From assembly GCA_008921705.1 (NCBI GenBank), contig VFFE01007101.1, positions 1,665,817-1,729,816 of the forward strand: a stretch of 64,000 nucleotides of DNA. Reading direction: 5' to 3'. Shown piece after piece: positions 36,020 to 50,589 of the stretch; position 1 is the first letter of the stretch, and every line of letters begins with the position of its first letter. Position numbers and translations under genes: made by a program. The stretch is from Burhinus oedicnemus (taxonomy: Eukaryota; Chordata; Aves; Charadriiformes; Burhinidae). The notes below the pieces were generated by a model. The model was not told the DNA's origin. It saw only the letters and a list, made by a program, of their open reading frames with translations, and made no database searches.

Positions 36020-39000
36020 ATAACACATGCACACTTGTCAACAAAGGTCTCCACTTGGTGTTTTTGCACATGACGCCAATACAACCGCAGGTAGACTAGA
36101 GGAAGGTATTACCCCCACGCCCCAGTACAATTCATTATATTACACTGCTACCCTTATTACAACAAAGTGGTGTCATTAAAGCTAATCCTACAGAGCCCCA
36201 CAGGAGCGTGTGACCAGAATGAAAGCAGCAGGGCACAGTTCACGAGCCACCAGAGAAGCACTTTACCGCAGCTTGCTTTCAGAAGCAAAAGCCTCATTTT
36301 AAATAAAACAAAAACTTTTACTTTGATAAATGCTGGCTGCTTCAAAAAGATATTCTGTTCTCAAATCTCCCCAGCTAAATGCCACCACAGCTGTAAGGGC
36401 CAACCACGTGTGTAGTCAGCCTGGGAATTATCCACACAAATAAAGAGCACAGCTTGAAACACTGACTTTTTCCTGATCAAAAGGGTCTGGGAGACAACTG
36501 GACAGTTTGGATCAGGCAAAGGATAGGGCTTCTATTATTTTCAAAGAGCACCCCAGTGAATAGAGTAGCCAACGTGGCCCTGGTGGCAGTGGTACGTTCT
36601 AACACTCTCCACATCCCACACAAGTTACTTAAAAGCTTAGCTTTGGGTCTGTGTAGGGTTTGGTTTTTTCCATTTTTCATCTTGTTGAAGAACTTCTGTA
36701 GGGAAAACCTGAAGTACAATCAATCCTTTCATTAGTTTTTTTCAATAGCATTCCCTGTCTAAGCTGCCTCCCCCACATACCAAATAATAAATTGCAAATA
36801 TAACCACCAAAGAAAGCTTGTCACATCCAAAACATCTTCATTGTGCCCGGCTTAAGAAAATATGTGCTTTAATCTTATTAAAGTACAATTTTTATTTTTC
36901 TATGTGTTTTCATATTAATTTTCTTCATATATTTCAGTCTGAAGTGAAAAAAGAATACAGAAAAATCCCTTTCCGTCCTGTTTTTACTTAGTTTCATTCA
37001 CTAGTTATTTTCAACTACATATGCTGAAATAAAAGATTTAACATGAGAAAATTATTCATGAAAAAATTTGAAGTCATGAAATATTTACACTATTTCACTT
37101 TGTAAGGTTGTTCTTTTTATCAAAATGTAAAGGATTTAAGGATTTAAGCCACATGACAAGGCAGAATGTTCTTCAGAAAGATCTGTTTCTCTTTTAATAG
37201 CCCTATATCCCAGTCTAAACAGAAAACAATGACATGGAGGTATGTGACAGCTAAGCAATGTATTTCAAACAAATATTATGAATTTTGCAGTTTAATTCTA
37301 AACAGAAGTACTGTGGCAATAACAGCAATGGCTTTGGTCTTGATTTCTTACACAGCAATCCAGAAGGACATAGAGTTCCACCTTGTTCTCCAATAGCTGT
37401 CTATCTTATCATCTGATAACCACATATACGATAAACTATTTTTACTAACGTCTGAACAGCATGATGGGACACAGATCTGTTATTTAGAACCAAAAAAGAA
37501 TCAGAGACCTGCTTTAGTCCTCCTATCTCAAACCAGCTTGATTTTCAGAGTTGTGGTGTTTTGACTGTAATGAATTCGCAGAAGAAAACTTTGTACAACC
37601 AAAATACAGTAGCATCATTTGTACAACAGATGAAACAATAAGGTAGTATAAAATAATATTGAAACTGTAAAAAGTATATCCTTCTTGGGTGGCACGTTTT
37701 GCTTTTTAAATATCAAGCAGAAATTACAAAGATATTATTTTCTTTAACTGATCTCATAGGATGACCTGTAAGAATTGTCATGAAGTTAATATTTTGAAAC
37801 TGTTTCCCCTGAATATAAAGCTATAAAACTTCATTGTCACTACAGGCTTACCTGCTTTGTCTGCAAATGTAAATGAGCATCTGGGTGTATAAAAAATCTC
37901 CAACCTGTTGCCAATATTGGAAAACTACGGAGCAATAACAGCCATTGGCTACACTAGAGATTTCTGGGATAATACCTGTGATATTATGACAAAAGCTGAT
38001 AGGGATCCAATTTCATTGAAGCGAACAGCAAGACTCCCCTCTGACCTGGGCGGCAGTTGTATTGATTCCTCTCTTGCATTATCTGGCATTTCTTAACAGC
38101 AGTTGGATTCTGAATCTTGTTAAAATACATGGCTTCAAACTACTAACTTCCAGTAAAGCATTAATTCAAATATTCATGAGGCCCATAATCACTCACTAAA
38201 AAAAAATATCCTATGAAGCACATTCTATGAACATATTTGTGCGTTTATATTTTTTAATTTGAAGAAGGTTTATTTGCCCTCATTGTAAAGCTTATTCCCC
38301 CAAGACACCAGCTGGAAAGGGGTAGATCAGTATATGAAACAACACTGAACCCTTCTCCTTTATCTGCGGTGATCAAAAAGTAGTTACTGTGCCTGTGGTG
38401 TGAGGAAGAATGTTCTAATGTCTATGAAACTTCTCACTGGCATGTTGTTTGAAGGATGTTCCTGAAACGGATCCTCCTCCTCCTCCTCCTCTGAAGCCTA
38501 AAACTCATTGTTTCACGGGATAGGCCTGAACACAAAACACTCCGATGTAATTTATGTTCATCTTTCGAAGGCCCAGATCCATATTCTAAGGAGTCTGAAG
38601 CCATGCCTTCTTTTTTTCAGAAACAACTCTTTCCTTCTCTTGCTCTTCCATCAAAAAGCCATCACAGCCTATATATCCAGGGTCTATAAGATGAGGGAGG
38701 AAGAGGGATTTTTTTTTGTTTTAAACATCACTATGCAATACTTGTAGATTAAATCATGGAAAAAACATTCCAGAAGAAGATTACAATCTGATGCAGATGG
38801 GAAAAGCAGCCCAGCCAGGCGGGGTGAGGAATGTTATCAGAAACGCCTATTTGTATCTCGTGGTCCAGAGTACAAAAGTAGAAACATGTTTCCTTTAAAC
38901 GCACAGAGATCAGAATTCTTTCTGAGATAGGATAATGCTGGAATACTTCACCAAACGAGGAGAAGCTGTTTTTGAGCAAATCAGGGCCAGATTTTCCAAG

Positions 39001-39950
39001 CAGAATGTCCAGCCCTGAATGCCTGAGAGGTTAAACACAAAACCTTTGGGAAGAGATACGAGAAGAGAGATGTAAGGACTTGTACAGGCAGGGGACTGGA
39101 CTAAAACATAGTGCTCAGAATTTGGTAACAGAGTGGAGACAAAGGTAACGAAGTCAGACATGCGATATGAAGGCAACAATTAAGAGGAGGTACAATAGAA
39201 TAGGAATTTGGGGAAAACGAGAGGAACACAAAGTGCCTTGTTTTGCCTGGTTGAATTTCATGGAGTCACAGGGCAGCCGGTGTGATTTACTAACAGGCTG
39301 CTGAAAGGCACTTGAATCTTAAACCGTCTCTCCCACTTTGTTATGAAATAATAGCTGGCAGTAGACAATGAACAGTGCTCACATGTTTCTAATTAAATGT
39401 ATGGATGACACTTCGGTTATACATATTCTACTCAATATAAAGCTTCAATACACACTGCCCTGTAATATACAAGTACTGAAAACGGATGCATGCACTGAGA
39501 AACTCTACAGGCAAGCACAACCTGTAAACGTCACGCTTAGAAGATATTGTTTTAAAACTGGGTGTGTCAGCCTGATGGTATGATGGGTTTATAAGTTCAA
39601 AATATGGCAATATTGCAGTATTTCATCTTTCCCTCATGTGTTTCCTTCAACACCTTCACGGCAACATGAGCTAATCAGACACAGATCTTCAGCTGGCTCA
39701 TATTGGTATAAATTCATTGACCTCAGGCCAGGGCCTGAAGACTGTTTTCATGTGTATGGCCTCCCACCCTACTTACCACTTGCTGAAGAGCAGCAGGAAA
39801 GCTTCACCTTCTCATGCAGCCACAGTTTCTGTTTCTCCTCTAATTAAGTCCTTATGGGCATTTTAATATGCAAGTAGCACTGGTTATTACACAGAGTACT
39901 TCTGATGGTGTTACACACACAATATTCCCAATGTCATGGCAAATGTTTCT
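36020..39950. other. Non-coding DNA, no gene recognised
   Basis: This is AT-leaning unique sequence. Reading frames are all under 90 codons and unrecognised. Apart from a short TCC microsatellite at 38.47 kb I see nothing notable. Confidence 0.6.
38472..38492 (+). repeat. (TCC)n microsatellite, about 7 units
   Basis: An uninterrupted TCC/CTC trinucleotide run directly follows GGATCC. Confidence 0.9.
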
Positions 39951-39959
39951 CTCTACTCC

Positions 39960-40099
39960 CCCTTCCTGATGGGAAAGGGTAAGAATTAAGTATAGTGTAC
40001 TATCTTAGCTATAAATTAAGCCCAAACTAGCAATAGGTGGGACTGGAAGCCAGAAATACCTAGTTCCTTGTTCCCATCCACACAGCAGACCACGTTGTC
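39960..40099 (-). repeat. MIR-like SINE relic, antisense, 5'-end portion
   Basis: The plus strand contains CCTGATGGGAAAGGGTAAGAA, then CAATAGGTGGGACTGGAAGCCAGAA, then CCTAGTTCCTTGTTCCCATCC, and ends GCAGACCACGTTGTC. These parallel the antisense of the promoter-side half of the family ('GGCAGAGCTGGGACTGGAACCCAGAA', 'CCTGACTCCTAGTCCC', 'CTAGACCACGCTGTC'). It is more diverged than the 35.8 kb copy. Confidence 0.5.
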
Positions 40100-41480
40100 A
40101 CCTCAGGGGAAAGAAGATTTCTACCTTAATGCATTAAGTAAAGGCTGAATCTAGTCCATTGCAGCAGTGAAAATTTAGGGAAAAACAGTACTGATTTACC
40201 AAACTAAGCAATATCTTTGTGCAAAATTCACTGCTGCTAGTATTTCCCTTAGCTTTCAATACCCAATTTCTATGAGTGTTCTTTTCTCCAGATAAATATT
40301 GACAGTTCGTGGCAGATTGCTCGGATGGCAGCAGTACATTTTAGCTGCAGGATTGAGGCTGGAGGCTGTTTTGGGGGTGTACATGCCTAGAACTAATAAC
40401 AGAAGCTGGCCCTGGGAATAAACACACTTCTGAGCATAAGAAACCTGCTAGATTTTGTTTGACTTTGAGTGTATTATTAGATAAAATTGTGAGTTCATAC
40501 TAAACCTACCATCTCTGCCCACAAGCTAGAAGACAACTGAAATAGTTTTAATAGCGCTGGGAGCATGACGTGGCCTGCTGAGTGCGTGCAAGCTAAGAAG
40601 GCAGGTTTTGTTGCAGGCCGAACAACCTGAACACGGCTACCTCTGGCCATCGGAGCACTGAGCTGCAAGGCCTGAACATGAGGGAGCTCAGATAGCTTCT
40701 CACTAGGGTCCTGAGATCAGCTCAGTCTGGAGGAGGACTCACTACTCTTCACTACTTTTATTTCTCTGTTTTCAAAATAAAAGGATGTAATTCATCATCA
40801 TAAGAAACAGTGCCATTTCAAAGCGAAGGAAAAGGACAGACCCCTTTTGAAACGTGCTCTGCACATTTCTTCACTGGCCAACTGACACTACCTGAGAAGT
40901 GCAGACCTTCCAGCTCCGGGCTAAGGGAGAAGAGCAGAGTCCTCGAAGGGCTGCACAGCAATGGAAACCTGGAAGGGAGGACCTGCTCTGCTGACCCCTT
41001 TTAAAGAGCACAGCAGATAAATGAAAGGCATCAGTGGATAGACTGAAACCTGCTCAGTCCATATTCGCTGCTTTCAGCATGTCAGTGGGCTTTTTACTTT
41101 GAAAAAAAAAAACCAACCCAAAATACAAGTATAGCATAAGATGAAGGAAATGACATAGTTGTAATAACGTGTACAATTGAAGGTAGACAAATCATCTTAA
41201 ATTTGCCTGAGACAAATGGTTACCACAAATTAGGGCAACACATTACAGCATGGGGATACAGAAGTCGGACCAAAGAGATCGGACAGGAGAGTTTCTATTT
41301 TCTAGGAGGTCTTTGTAGGCTTTTTGGTGAAGAAAATCTCAACAGCAAGCTGCAGTGCGGGTGAGGCAGGAGCGGTTGGCCGGAGTGGGCTGCGGGCAGC
41401 TCCCGCAATGGGGTTAGCACAAGCATGGATGAGGCCTTGCTAACCAGGATAGCAGGCAACAGGGCTCTGGGGTCCCACAG
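40100..41480. other. Non-coding DNA, no gene recognised
   Basis: This is unique sequence. A slightly GC-rich section at 41.34-41.42 kb (CpGs in GCGGTTGGCCGGAG and GCTCCCGCAATGG) lies just before the CR1 copy and may be unrelated flank or an unrecognised 5' part of the insertion. Confidence 0.5.
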
Positions 41481-41487
41481 TCACTAC

Positions 41488-41637
41488 TGTGCCCAGGGAA
41501 GTGGTGGAGTCACCGTCCTTGGAGGTATTTAAAAGACGGGTAGACGTGGTGCTGAGGGACACAGTTTAGTGGTTAGGTTTATGGTTGGACTCAATGATCT
41601 TAAAGGTCTCTTCCAACCTAGGTGATTCTATGATTCT
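41488..41637 (+). mobile_element. CR1 LINE, truncated 3' end
   Basis: This is a classic CR1 3' end: GCCCAGGGAAGTGGTGGAGTC and ACCGTCCTTGGAGGTATTTAAAAG, then GGTTTATGGTTGGACTCAATGATCTTAAAGGTC and TCTTCCAACCTAGGTGATTC, closing with the TGATTCTATGATTCT terminal repeat. CR1 elements insert by target-primed reverse transcription and are usually 5'-truncated to a few hundred bases, as here. Only the very end of ORF2 and the 3' UTR remain, so it cannot move. It is the best single indicator that the window is avian or sauropsid. It is much better preserved than the other LINE relics, so it is younger. Confidence 0.95.
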
Positions 41638-43141
41638 ACCTGTGTGTAAGGAGATGTTAGAGGAGATGACAAAGATCTGCTCTAGTCAACAGAGATGAGG
41701 ACTTCAAATGACTATCGGTACATTCTGGGAAGGGATTGCTTGGTTATTGTCTAATGTCCTGTTACCTTGCTGCTGTCCTTTCCTCCTGCTAATCAAGTAC
41801 TGTTTCATGAATCATTTGACTCATTATTTATGAGTAAAGAAGTACAGTTCATTGGGTAAAGTTTAACAGTTTTGGCTTTCATGTGAGGAGCCAAACCAGT
41901 GTTCATTAGTGACCCCCAGAACCTGAACCCAGCCCCTACAGCTACCAATGCCAAATCCACCTGCTCCCAGCACTTCCCAGCATCAGTCCCAGCAATATGA
42001 GTACTCAAAAAAAAAAAAGAGGCAGCTCTATTATCAACACCCAGGAACAAACTTCTTCCTCGGAAGACAACCTCTGTGAATGTCAAAGGGATGGCATAGG
42101 TTTCCTCGGCTCTCTCAGCTTTGCTTGTTTCAGTATTTGTTACACTAGCATGCTGAGTACTTGACATTGGTGTGTTTATCCTCCTACACAACTCTTCAGC
42201 GTCCATGAGCATTTTCTCATCGTGTGTCCATAGTACAGCTATAAAAATTCCTTGTTGATCTCAGTCATCATTTGAAAATACTAACTAAAAATAAATCTAG
42301 ACACAATCTCAATGAATTCCAATCCTATGTATAGCAAAAACAGTTATTTTACAGCATGTGGCATTTACATTTCTCTTTCAGGTGATATTACAGTAGTTCA
42401 TACATTCACTATGGTGAACAAATTTTTCCTAGTATCCTCAATAGTAAAACAAGCATTTCTGATTAGATGACCTCAGCTACCTTCAGCTCTCATACACTAA
42501 GTATAAAGCAAAACAGAGTGATCCCACAGAGACTGAGTAGGATTTTAATTGCAAGTTTGGTATATTTGTCTGGATTCCTTTTTTTGTGTAAATCCAGGGA
42601 CATGTTTCTACAGGATGATATGTTTCTATTTAGGATGCTGTAAAATTCCTCCAGCACTTTTGCTCTGGAGAATCTTAAAAATCACGAAAGACTGTGGTAT
42701 CGTGATGACTAGATAAACACCTTTAAAATGTACATCATTATGAGTATTGCCTCTAACAACTACACTTGCATGACAGAAAACCTTTTCAGTAAATTCAGTA
42801 AATATTCATTCTTACCACAAGACTGCTGTCCAGAGAAAGTCTTTTCCCAAATTCCCTTTTCTGTAGCTGTCTCTTTCTCTCCATAGCTGAGGTTATTTGT
42901 TTTCCTTTTGATCCACTAGAAATGTCAGACTCTTTCCATCATCACTGCAAAAAAAAAAATTAAATGCACATTTCAATATCCTACTTAACAGTTTCTGTCT
43001 TTCATCATTAACTTTGTAATAACCCAGCAGCTAATGACTTCGTGTCTATAGTAGGCTGTGTTCCAGGAACAAATTTTCTCTGCCAAAAAAGCTAAACTCT
43101 CCAGACAGAAATATTATCAATATGTTTGGGTCATTTCTCAA

Positions 43142-43167
43142 AGAAAAAAAACAAAACAAAACAAAAA
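43142..43167 (+). repeat. A-rich (AAAAC)n simple repeat
   Basis: The run is AGAAAAAAAACAAAACAAAA followed by CAAAAAAC: poly-A passing into three AAAAC units. A shorter relative occurs near 62230. Confidence 0.85.
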
Positions 43168-46100
43168 ACTGCTACTACAATCTTTATCAATACACCCCAT
43201 GTTTTCATAGTCTCTTCTGAACTGGGCTGGGAGCTGGATTTGCAGAGCCAGTGAAGTACCTGGGGCAGAGGAGGGGGAGGCTGGGAGGGAAACAGTTCGT
43301 TTCACATTAATTGCACTCCTCAGTAAGCCCTGCTTGTTGGCACATCTGTGCTGCTACTATGATGTACAAATTTTGGACTTAATCCTGAAGAGTTCTAAAA
43401 GCTTTCAACTCCCATTATCCTTAATGAGAGACGAAAGTGCCCTCAGCACTTTCCTTACATTTTTAAGGTCAAAGATTCTGCTGTGATAATCTGACAGTCC
43501 CACTGCCTGTACGGAACGGCCGGGGAACTTCAGCCCGTAAAGCTATCACAGAGGGAATCAGTCTTTCCAGTTTTGTAGGGTTTGGTTATTCCTGGCTGAT
43601 GGTTTCTACTAAAACCAAGCCACAGCTTACAAGTAACAACTACCAGCTCCCTCTTTTCCTGAATGTTCCTGATGATATATGTATTTGAAAGTTTTACCTT
43701 GTATTTTAAGGTAATCTTTATTGTGTGTGATTCAGGAACATGCACAAAGCTAATCAATTTATTCAGGATTTACAGAAAGTAGTAGAATAATAACAGAAAT
43801 CAGAATCTAGCCTAAATTAAGGCAGGCAGATGCGCTCATAAATACAGAACCAAATACAGGAATTTTCTCCTGCATCTCGTAGTGACTGCATTTACTGTAT
43901 CAGAAGGCAACATCCTTTATCTCTAAATCTGGGCTAACTCTCGTTAAGGACAAAGAGCTTTCACTAAAGAATTTGTCCACATGTTTTAGTCAAAACTTGA
44001 TGTGGAAGTCTATTTAAAAACATCATACTAGTAAGGCTGAGATATTCATACAGCGCTACTTAATGCTAAAATCTAGAGAAATTAATTGCATTTGACTGAA
44101 AAACAAGACTAAGCAAAAGGCAAATCTGTCTGTTTCTGATCCTTTGTACTTATTGCAAATAGCACCTTCAGTCACAAACAGCCAGGTGATGCATGAATAC
44201 CACTGCGCTTGGCTGTAGGGTAACGCAGCTGGCATTCCCAAAAGAAGCCTTACATGCATCCTCCAGATGTACTTGCATGCCTGTAGACAGACTTGACTTC
44301 TCATGCACCTGTGAATGATCCCATCTGTCGCTGTGGCATTATCAAGCAGATAAAACCACCGCAACTCCTTCCCCAGGTTGCCCCCGAATGCTGTGCCATG
44401 AGGGCACGTAAGAGTCTGAGCGCGGGCCAAGCCCAGGCTGCCTGCAAGCAAAGCAGGATGCCCCATGCAAAGCCTCTAAAGCCAGCTGGAATTCAGAGGG
44501 CTCTCAGAGGCACGCAAACTGGGATCATCAGGGACAATGTGGCCATCACAGCTGGGACCGCTCTTGTAAAACACTTCCCACAGGGAAACCATAATTGGTC
44601 TGGCTACCAAGCCTTCCAGTGGTAAATTAAGCCTTCTACTAAACAGCACCTGGCATCTCCTACATGTCTTCTGTACTTCTGGTTTACACTTATGCAAGAC
44701 CAGAATCCAGGCCATTTTTCTCCAAAATGGATACAAATTAGCCTCTCTACTCATTCATCTAAAGAACACATGCAACATGTACACACAATGGTAGGAAAAT
44801 CTCAGTTATTGCACTGTGATCATTCCTTCCTTGTGGTTTTTTTTTTCCAGGTTTACCTGGAAGGCCTTGCTTCCTTTCTGTAGCACCAATCCTAAAGCTA
44901 CGCACAGTATTTAATTCAGCTAACAAGGAATCTCAGTGGTGTGCTACCACATAATTACCATTGTTTCCTGATTAGCTATCATGTCTCAAAAGAAATACCA
45001 CAATAGAATTGAACAAACACAGAGGTAATGTGTTTTACTGTTCTTGTGATTATGCCAGAAATTAGCAAAAGAAAAGACCTTGTGTAATCTTTATATCATT
45101 CTTCTGAGCATTCGTCATGCCTGGAGAGCATTACTTCCACTGAGGGAGTCTTTGTTGATCAGCGAGCACAGAACCACTTAGGAGTGAGCTAGTGAGAGCT
45201 ATAGTCAGAGCCGATTATCCCAGCAGAAGGTCAAGTCTTTAACATGAATAAGTGCCTGAAGTTTCTGTCTGCAGGTATTTGGTGGAACTACCCCAAATCC
45301 TAGTTTAGAGGTAAAAGGAGAAAGGATTATTATTAATTATTCCTATAGCTTATACGCCCTGGGCACTTCAAGGTGTGGATTTACTGTAGCCCTACCTAGC
45401 ACAGCACATGGACCTACTCATGTAATGGTGAAGCAGCCTCAGACCTGCAGACTCCACTCCATCCCCCACACACAGCATGGAAGCTGAAATCTCTGGGCAT
45501 GTTACCATTAGCAGCCTGTCATGGATCTCTCCTGAAGAGTTAACAGCCTAAGGCTGAGCCCACTTAAAGTTTTGAATCAAAGGTAATTATCAGACAAGAT
45601 AATACAATACATCACCTGTACCAACATATGCTGGTGCTTCAAAGTATCCAACTCAGGAGGCCTTTAAGGAAAACTGATCATCAGAGCGAAGTACTTAACA
45701 AAAACAGAAGTTTCCACCTTGGAATAGTCATTTTTGTGCATCGTACTGCTTGTCACAGAGAAAAAATGACCCTCCCAGGTAAATCTCTCTTCCTCTGAGA
45801 TCAACCAAAAGACTAACAATTCAAAATGGAGATAACACCTTCCCTGGAAGCTCAGCTGAGGAGAATGGTTGTCCAGATGGAACAGTCTTGAAATGTAAAA
45901 GCACTGAGAAGCCGTTTGCCCAATCATCAGAAATACTATTTTTGCGCTACCAAGAGAACAGACTGTAAAAATTTATCCGCCTTCCCTGACCGATTTGCTT
46001 GTCGCTATCTGTACAGCAGAGACCCCAGTGATCAGCATTCAGACCTTGACTGTCCCATTTAGCTCGGCTGAACTGTGAACTATTGCAAAGTCACTTCTGA

Positions 46101-48350
46101 TTTACGGTGTCTTCGCTCATACTGCGCTCACGTATGTACGTTGCCAAATCTTTGGGGGCACATCCTACAGTTCTTTGTGCTGCAGGAAATTTTTCCGCTG
46201 TAGGACTCTTCTCTAAGGGACTATAGACTTCATCCGTGCTGAGCATATTGGGGAGGGCACTGAAGTTAGAGACGCACTCAGCAATTTAAGCCTGTATCCT
46301 CAAGAAGTGTATGGGGATCAGTCTAAGAGAATGCAGGTCCCAGATGTTTGCTTACTGTCTTCTCAGTTTTGCATTGAGCTCAAGGAAGAAGGTTTTGTAT
46401 GGACACAGAAAAAACTCTCGGGGGAAGACCTAAGTGGGATCTTGCTTCAATACAGTATACCCCTCACTGTTCATAAAGCCAGCCAGCCAGAGGCATCAGC
46501 TTGATTATATATCCTAAAGTGCAGTATTTTTAGTACTCAATACAAGAATGTTCATTACTTCAGGAGATGGCTCTAAAACTATGCCCCGGAGAAACGATGT
46601 GATTAACATAGAAAAGCACTCTCTAAAATCTATGCAAGAAATTTCTTGGATTGTAATACCTTCTTCATTTCTAGTAGTAACAAAGGATGATTGATGTATA
46701 TTGCTTTAGCTGATGAAAACATATAACATTATATTCCTTAGATAAGCATCCAAGGTATTCTCAGACAGTTTGAAACTGCAGTTACATTTCAACAGAGCTA
46801 TGCCAGCATATGCCAGCTGGGAACTAGCACACAGTATATCTCTTTGGTAACTGGAAATGGACTGTATTTGTTTTTCTGTCTCTTACAAATTAGTAAAAAT
46901 TTAGCAGTTATGACACATGACAAAAATGACAGCTCTGCAAACTAGCGTCCTTTCATTTAAATTCAGAATAGATATAACGCAGCCTCCCCACCCTCTGCTT
47001 CGCACACCTTAACGCTGCCAGAAGGCAACCCACCCGTAGGGCAGCAAGGCATTCCCTCTCAGCAGTCTGCTTGTCTTCCCGACATGTTAACGAGAGGACG
47101 GATTGTGATGTGGACATCAAACTGCTGGGTAACGGAGTCAGCCAAACTTATGCACTGATTACCCTTAAGCACTTTTTTCTACTCCGATAGTCCTGCTTGT
47201 TCGACAGCCATACTTGAAGGCTGAAAGGGAACAACCAGAACTGGTATTATCCCTCAGCAACGAACGGAGAAGGAAAGTAATATCACTAGCATAGGTCAGG
47301 AAGCAGCTATGAGAAAGTAAAAATTGTAATCAATGCAAATGTTAGCTAGAATGAACAGGTGACCTAAAGGTGAAAGATTTTGTATCTCATTACCAGTCTC
47401 TGGAGAGATTCAGTTTCCTGAGAACCTAATTGAATTTAATTGAATCTGTCACTGTCCGGCTGTGTTTCTTTTGCTGACTCTGGTGCTAACCCTAATGTCT
47501 GTATGCTTGCTTTTGTTGTGGTATTTGTAGCAAAAGGAGTAGAAATAAGTACAGTACACTTTGTCAGGGCCTTCTCACAACTGGAAGAAAAACGATTCCA
47601 GAATTATGGATTGGAACTGTATTTAAAAGATCAAAGATGGTTCGGTTCTATAAAATCACTGCACTTATCTTTCCAGGCCTAGGCCAGTCAAAAATGCTAG
47701 GTTTGTACTCAGCTTTTTGAGTATTTCCCTTGTTTTCTAAAATGGTAGGGTGGTCAAACCACAAGAATAGTAACAGCAGAAAACCCCACCTTCACAAAAG
47801 ATGAGAAAATTCTGCCTAGTGATTAAAAGTGAGGCACGAAAATGGCTTCACTACCACACCCCTGTCTCTCCCTGTCACGGTATTTAGCCTGGTCATGACT
47901 TTAAGGGACGAAGTGGAAAAATAATTCCAAAATTCTCTTTTGAGCTGATGTTTCAAACTTCAGCACTTGGGAAATAGAAAACTACAGTGACGTCTGCATT
48001 TCTGCAACCCAAAACTTAGCTAAATGGTTTTTGTTTTGCCCACAGCGTATTTCATAGCAATACTGTATGCAGGGCCGGCCTGCCTAACGCCCAATACTCC
48101 CAGGTATTTGCTTAGACTGGTCAGCAGTTTGTTAGTGCTAATGTATGCATTGTACATTCACACCCACTGGATTAGGTTGCTATTTAGATAAGCAAGCCGC
48201 ATTTTTGCAGAGAGGGAAGGAGAATGTGCCATGTGCCAGCATTAATGAGTTAATTAAATTAGAAAAATTCCAATGCAGGAACCTAAAATGCTTAGGTAAG
48301 TAGAATACTATGGGAATTACAAGGCAGCAAACACAGCATTGCTGTACCAT

Positions 48351-48386
48351 TCTGCCTGCATATCTAGATCTGCCTACATATCTAGA
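48351..48386 (+). repeat. 18-bp tandem duplication
   Basis: TCTGCCTGCATATCTAGA (48351-48368) is followed immediately by TCTGCCTACATATCTAGA (48369-48386). There is one mismatch, so the duplication is fairly recent. Confidence 0.9.
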
Positions 48387-50589
48387 CTGACTTTGGAAAG
48401 TGATACTAAAAGAAAAGATGTCAAGTCAGTCAGAAAATATCTAGATGGAAAAAGACTCTTTCCTAGTCCTCTTGTTCTGTTTTCCTGTGGGATAATTCAT
48501 TTTGATATACCCCGAATTTCTTACAGTCTCTAAAACTGTTCCAAAGGATATTGGAACCATACAGGCAGCGCACAGAGCCAGCAGTGCCCTGCAAGTTATT
48601 TTGTGATCCAAAACACTCCCTAATCCAGTAGTCCTCTAATTCTAGTTGGAAACTGTCCGGTGGTCATCCACAAGGCCATGATAAAGTAGCCCCAAGGAAG
48701 TGTGGGAAGGGCCGGAGCTAGACAAGGAACCTTCGCATCTTTGTTGTGATTTTAATTAAGTATGATGACACTGACATATGGCAGGCTACAAAGAAACTGA
48801 AGGCTGACTAATTTGAGAACCAAATGGTGTAGATCTCTCCTGCCCCTACCCCATCCCTTGAAAGGGAATCAGTAGAGTGTATAGGAGAGTCTCGTGCAGT
48901 TTTTGACTGGTGATAATTTGCCAGCAAAGAACAGACTCTTAGCACAACGTTCTAGAAACACAGCATATAAAACAAAGCGTCTCAGCTACTAAATTCCACC
49001 CTGTTTCAACCTCAGTTTTCAATATACATTTATGCTTTCTTCATGCAAGATAATCTTCCATTTATTCAGCAAACAAAACAACCAATAAAGCTTTCTATAG
49101 CATTGCTTCTAGGATTTAAACAAGTTAAGATTAAGGGCTTAAATCTAGCAAACCTATCAGTGTGCTCAAAATAATACCAGGAATTTCAATAAATCAGAAA
49201 ATAAAGAATATGGCATTAAAGATGTTATTACTACGACAGCTGTCAAGATGAATTGCATGAGAAGCATTTAAAAGATTTATATCTCAGTATCTCACCAGGT
49301 TAATTAAATGGATGCATGCATTCATTTAAGAGGATAAGGTGGGTTGCAGTGACATAAAATGAGAGGGCACAAGATTATGTTCTTTCAGCATTAACAAGAA
49401 CGGGTTGAACCGATATCATTTCCGTATTCTGTAATAAGTATGATTCATCCATTGCCATTTTCAGCTCTCATTTTCTTTCTGGCAAAAAGGAAAAAAAAAA
49501 AAAAAGACTATGAACATTTATAGACTAACATAATCAAAGCTTTAACCTTTTCAGCATTTTCTGTTTGGATTGGCTATCCATTTTTATCATGGAGTTCCAG
49601 GGCCATGCCGCAGGGAGGAGAAGAATCACCAGTAAATTACACCAACGAATGACGGAAAGGTCAAAGGATTACCCTCCCCTGTTTGCTTTTATGGGACATA
49701 TGAAGCATTCATATCATGCAATAAAATTATTGAGACAAAAACGATGAAAGATAAGCAGACAGAAAGCATGAAACTGTTGTCAGGATAGCAACTGATCAGC
49801 ATGGAAGAGAAGGATATATTACAGTGTTATCATCAATAAAAAATAGATTATGGCAATGGTGTTTGTGTATCCTTAGTTTTTGCACTGAAATCAAATCCTT
49901 CTGAACGTTGTAAGACCTGCAGCCAAGAAAAGGATGTCCAAGCAAAACTGAGGCTATTCAGGCTCAAGAAAACGTTAGATGCAAAGCTCTCATTTCTTGG
50001 GGGAGTTTCTAACCGCTCATTATCATATATTATTTATTACTATATACTATTACAAATTATATGATACAGATTATTATATGGTAAAGATGGATTCCCTTAA
50101 CCATTGAGCTTCCTCCAGTAAAGTTTCACAATTTAGGCTGTTAATCTGCAACAGGCACGGTCTGAACACAGCTACAGCATCAGCTGCCTCTCGGGGCTTC
50201 AACACACATTCGTCTCCCTTGAGAACCAGCTTAGGCCAGGAATGGGCAGTTCCGGGCACCTGGAGAAGCTGAACTGCAGGACCTGAGGAAATTTCACTCA
50301 GGGAACTGCTACTGTTCACACACTTAGAGGTTTATATGGAGATCTTGAGGTTCAAAAACAAATGTCCCATTTATAAAGATGCCTCTGGCATTTTCTGGCT
50401 TAAGGCTGCTAAATACGAAATGCTAGATACGACTTCTGTAATCTAGTACATCGTTATTAGAGCTAGTTGTTTCTCATGGTAAAATGGCTGGCTGGCAGCA
50501 GAGAGCCAAACGGGAATCTCATTAGGTTTCAAACACTGAATTACAAATCTTCATCAGAGGAAGTGGCATCCAGTTTAGGAGGCCAATAA

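Noticed and set aside
44056..44625. Overlapping 136-codon (minus) and 110-codon (plus) frames
   Set aside because: Open frames on both strands at once are expected where stop codons are locally scarce, and neither peptide is familiar.
45310..45420. ATTATTATTAATTATTCC followed by CCTGGGCACTT, suggesting a dispersed repeat
   Set aside because: I could not match a second segment of any family in order, so this remains low-complexity AT sequence.
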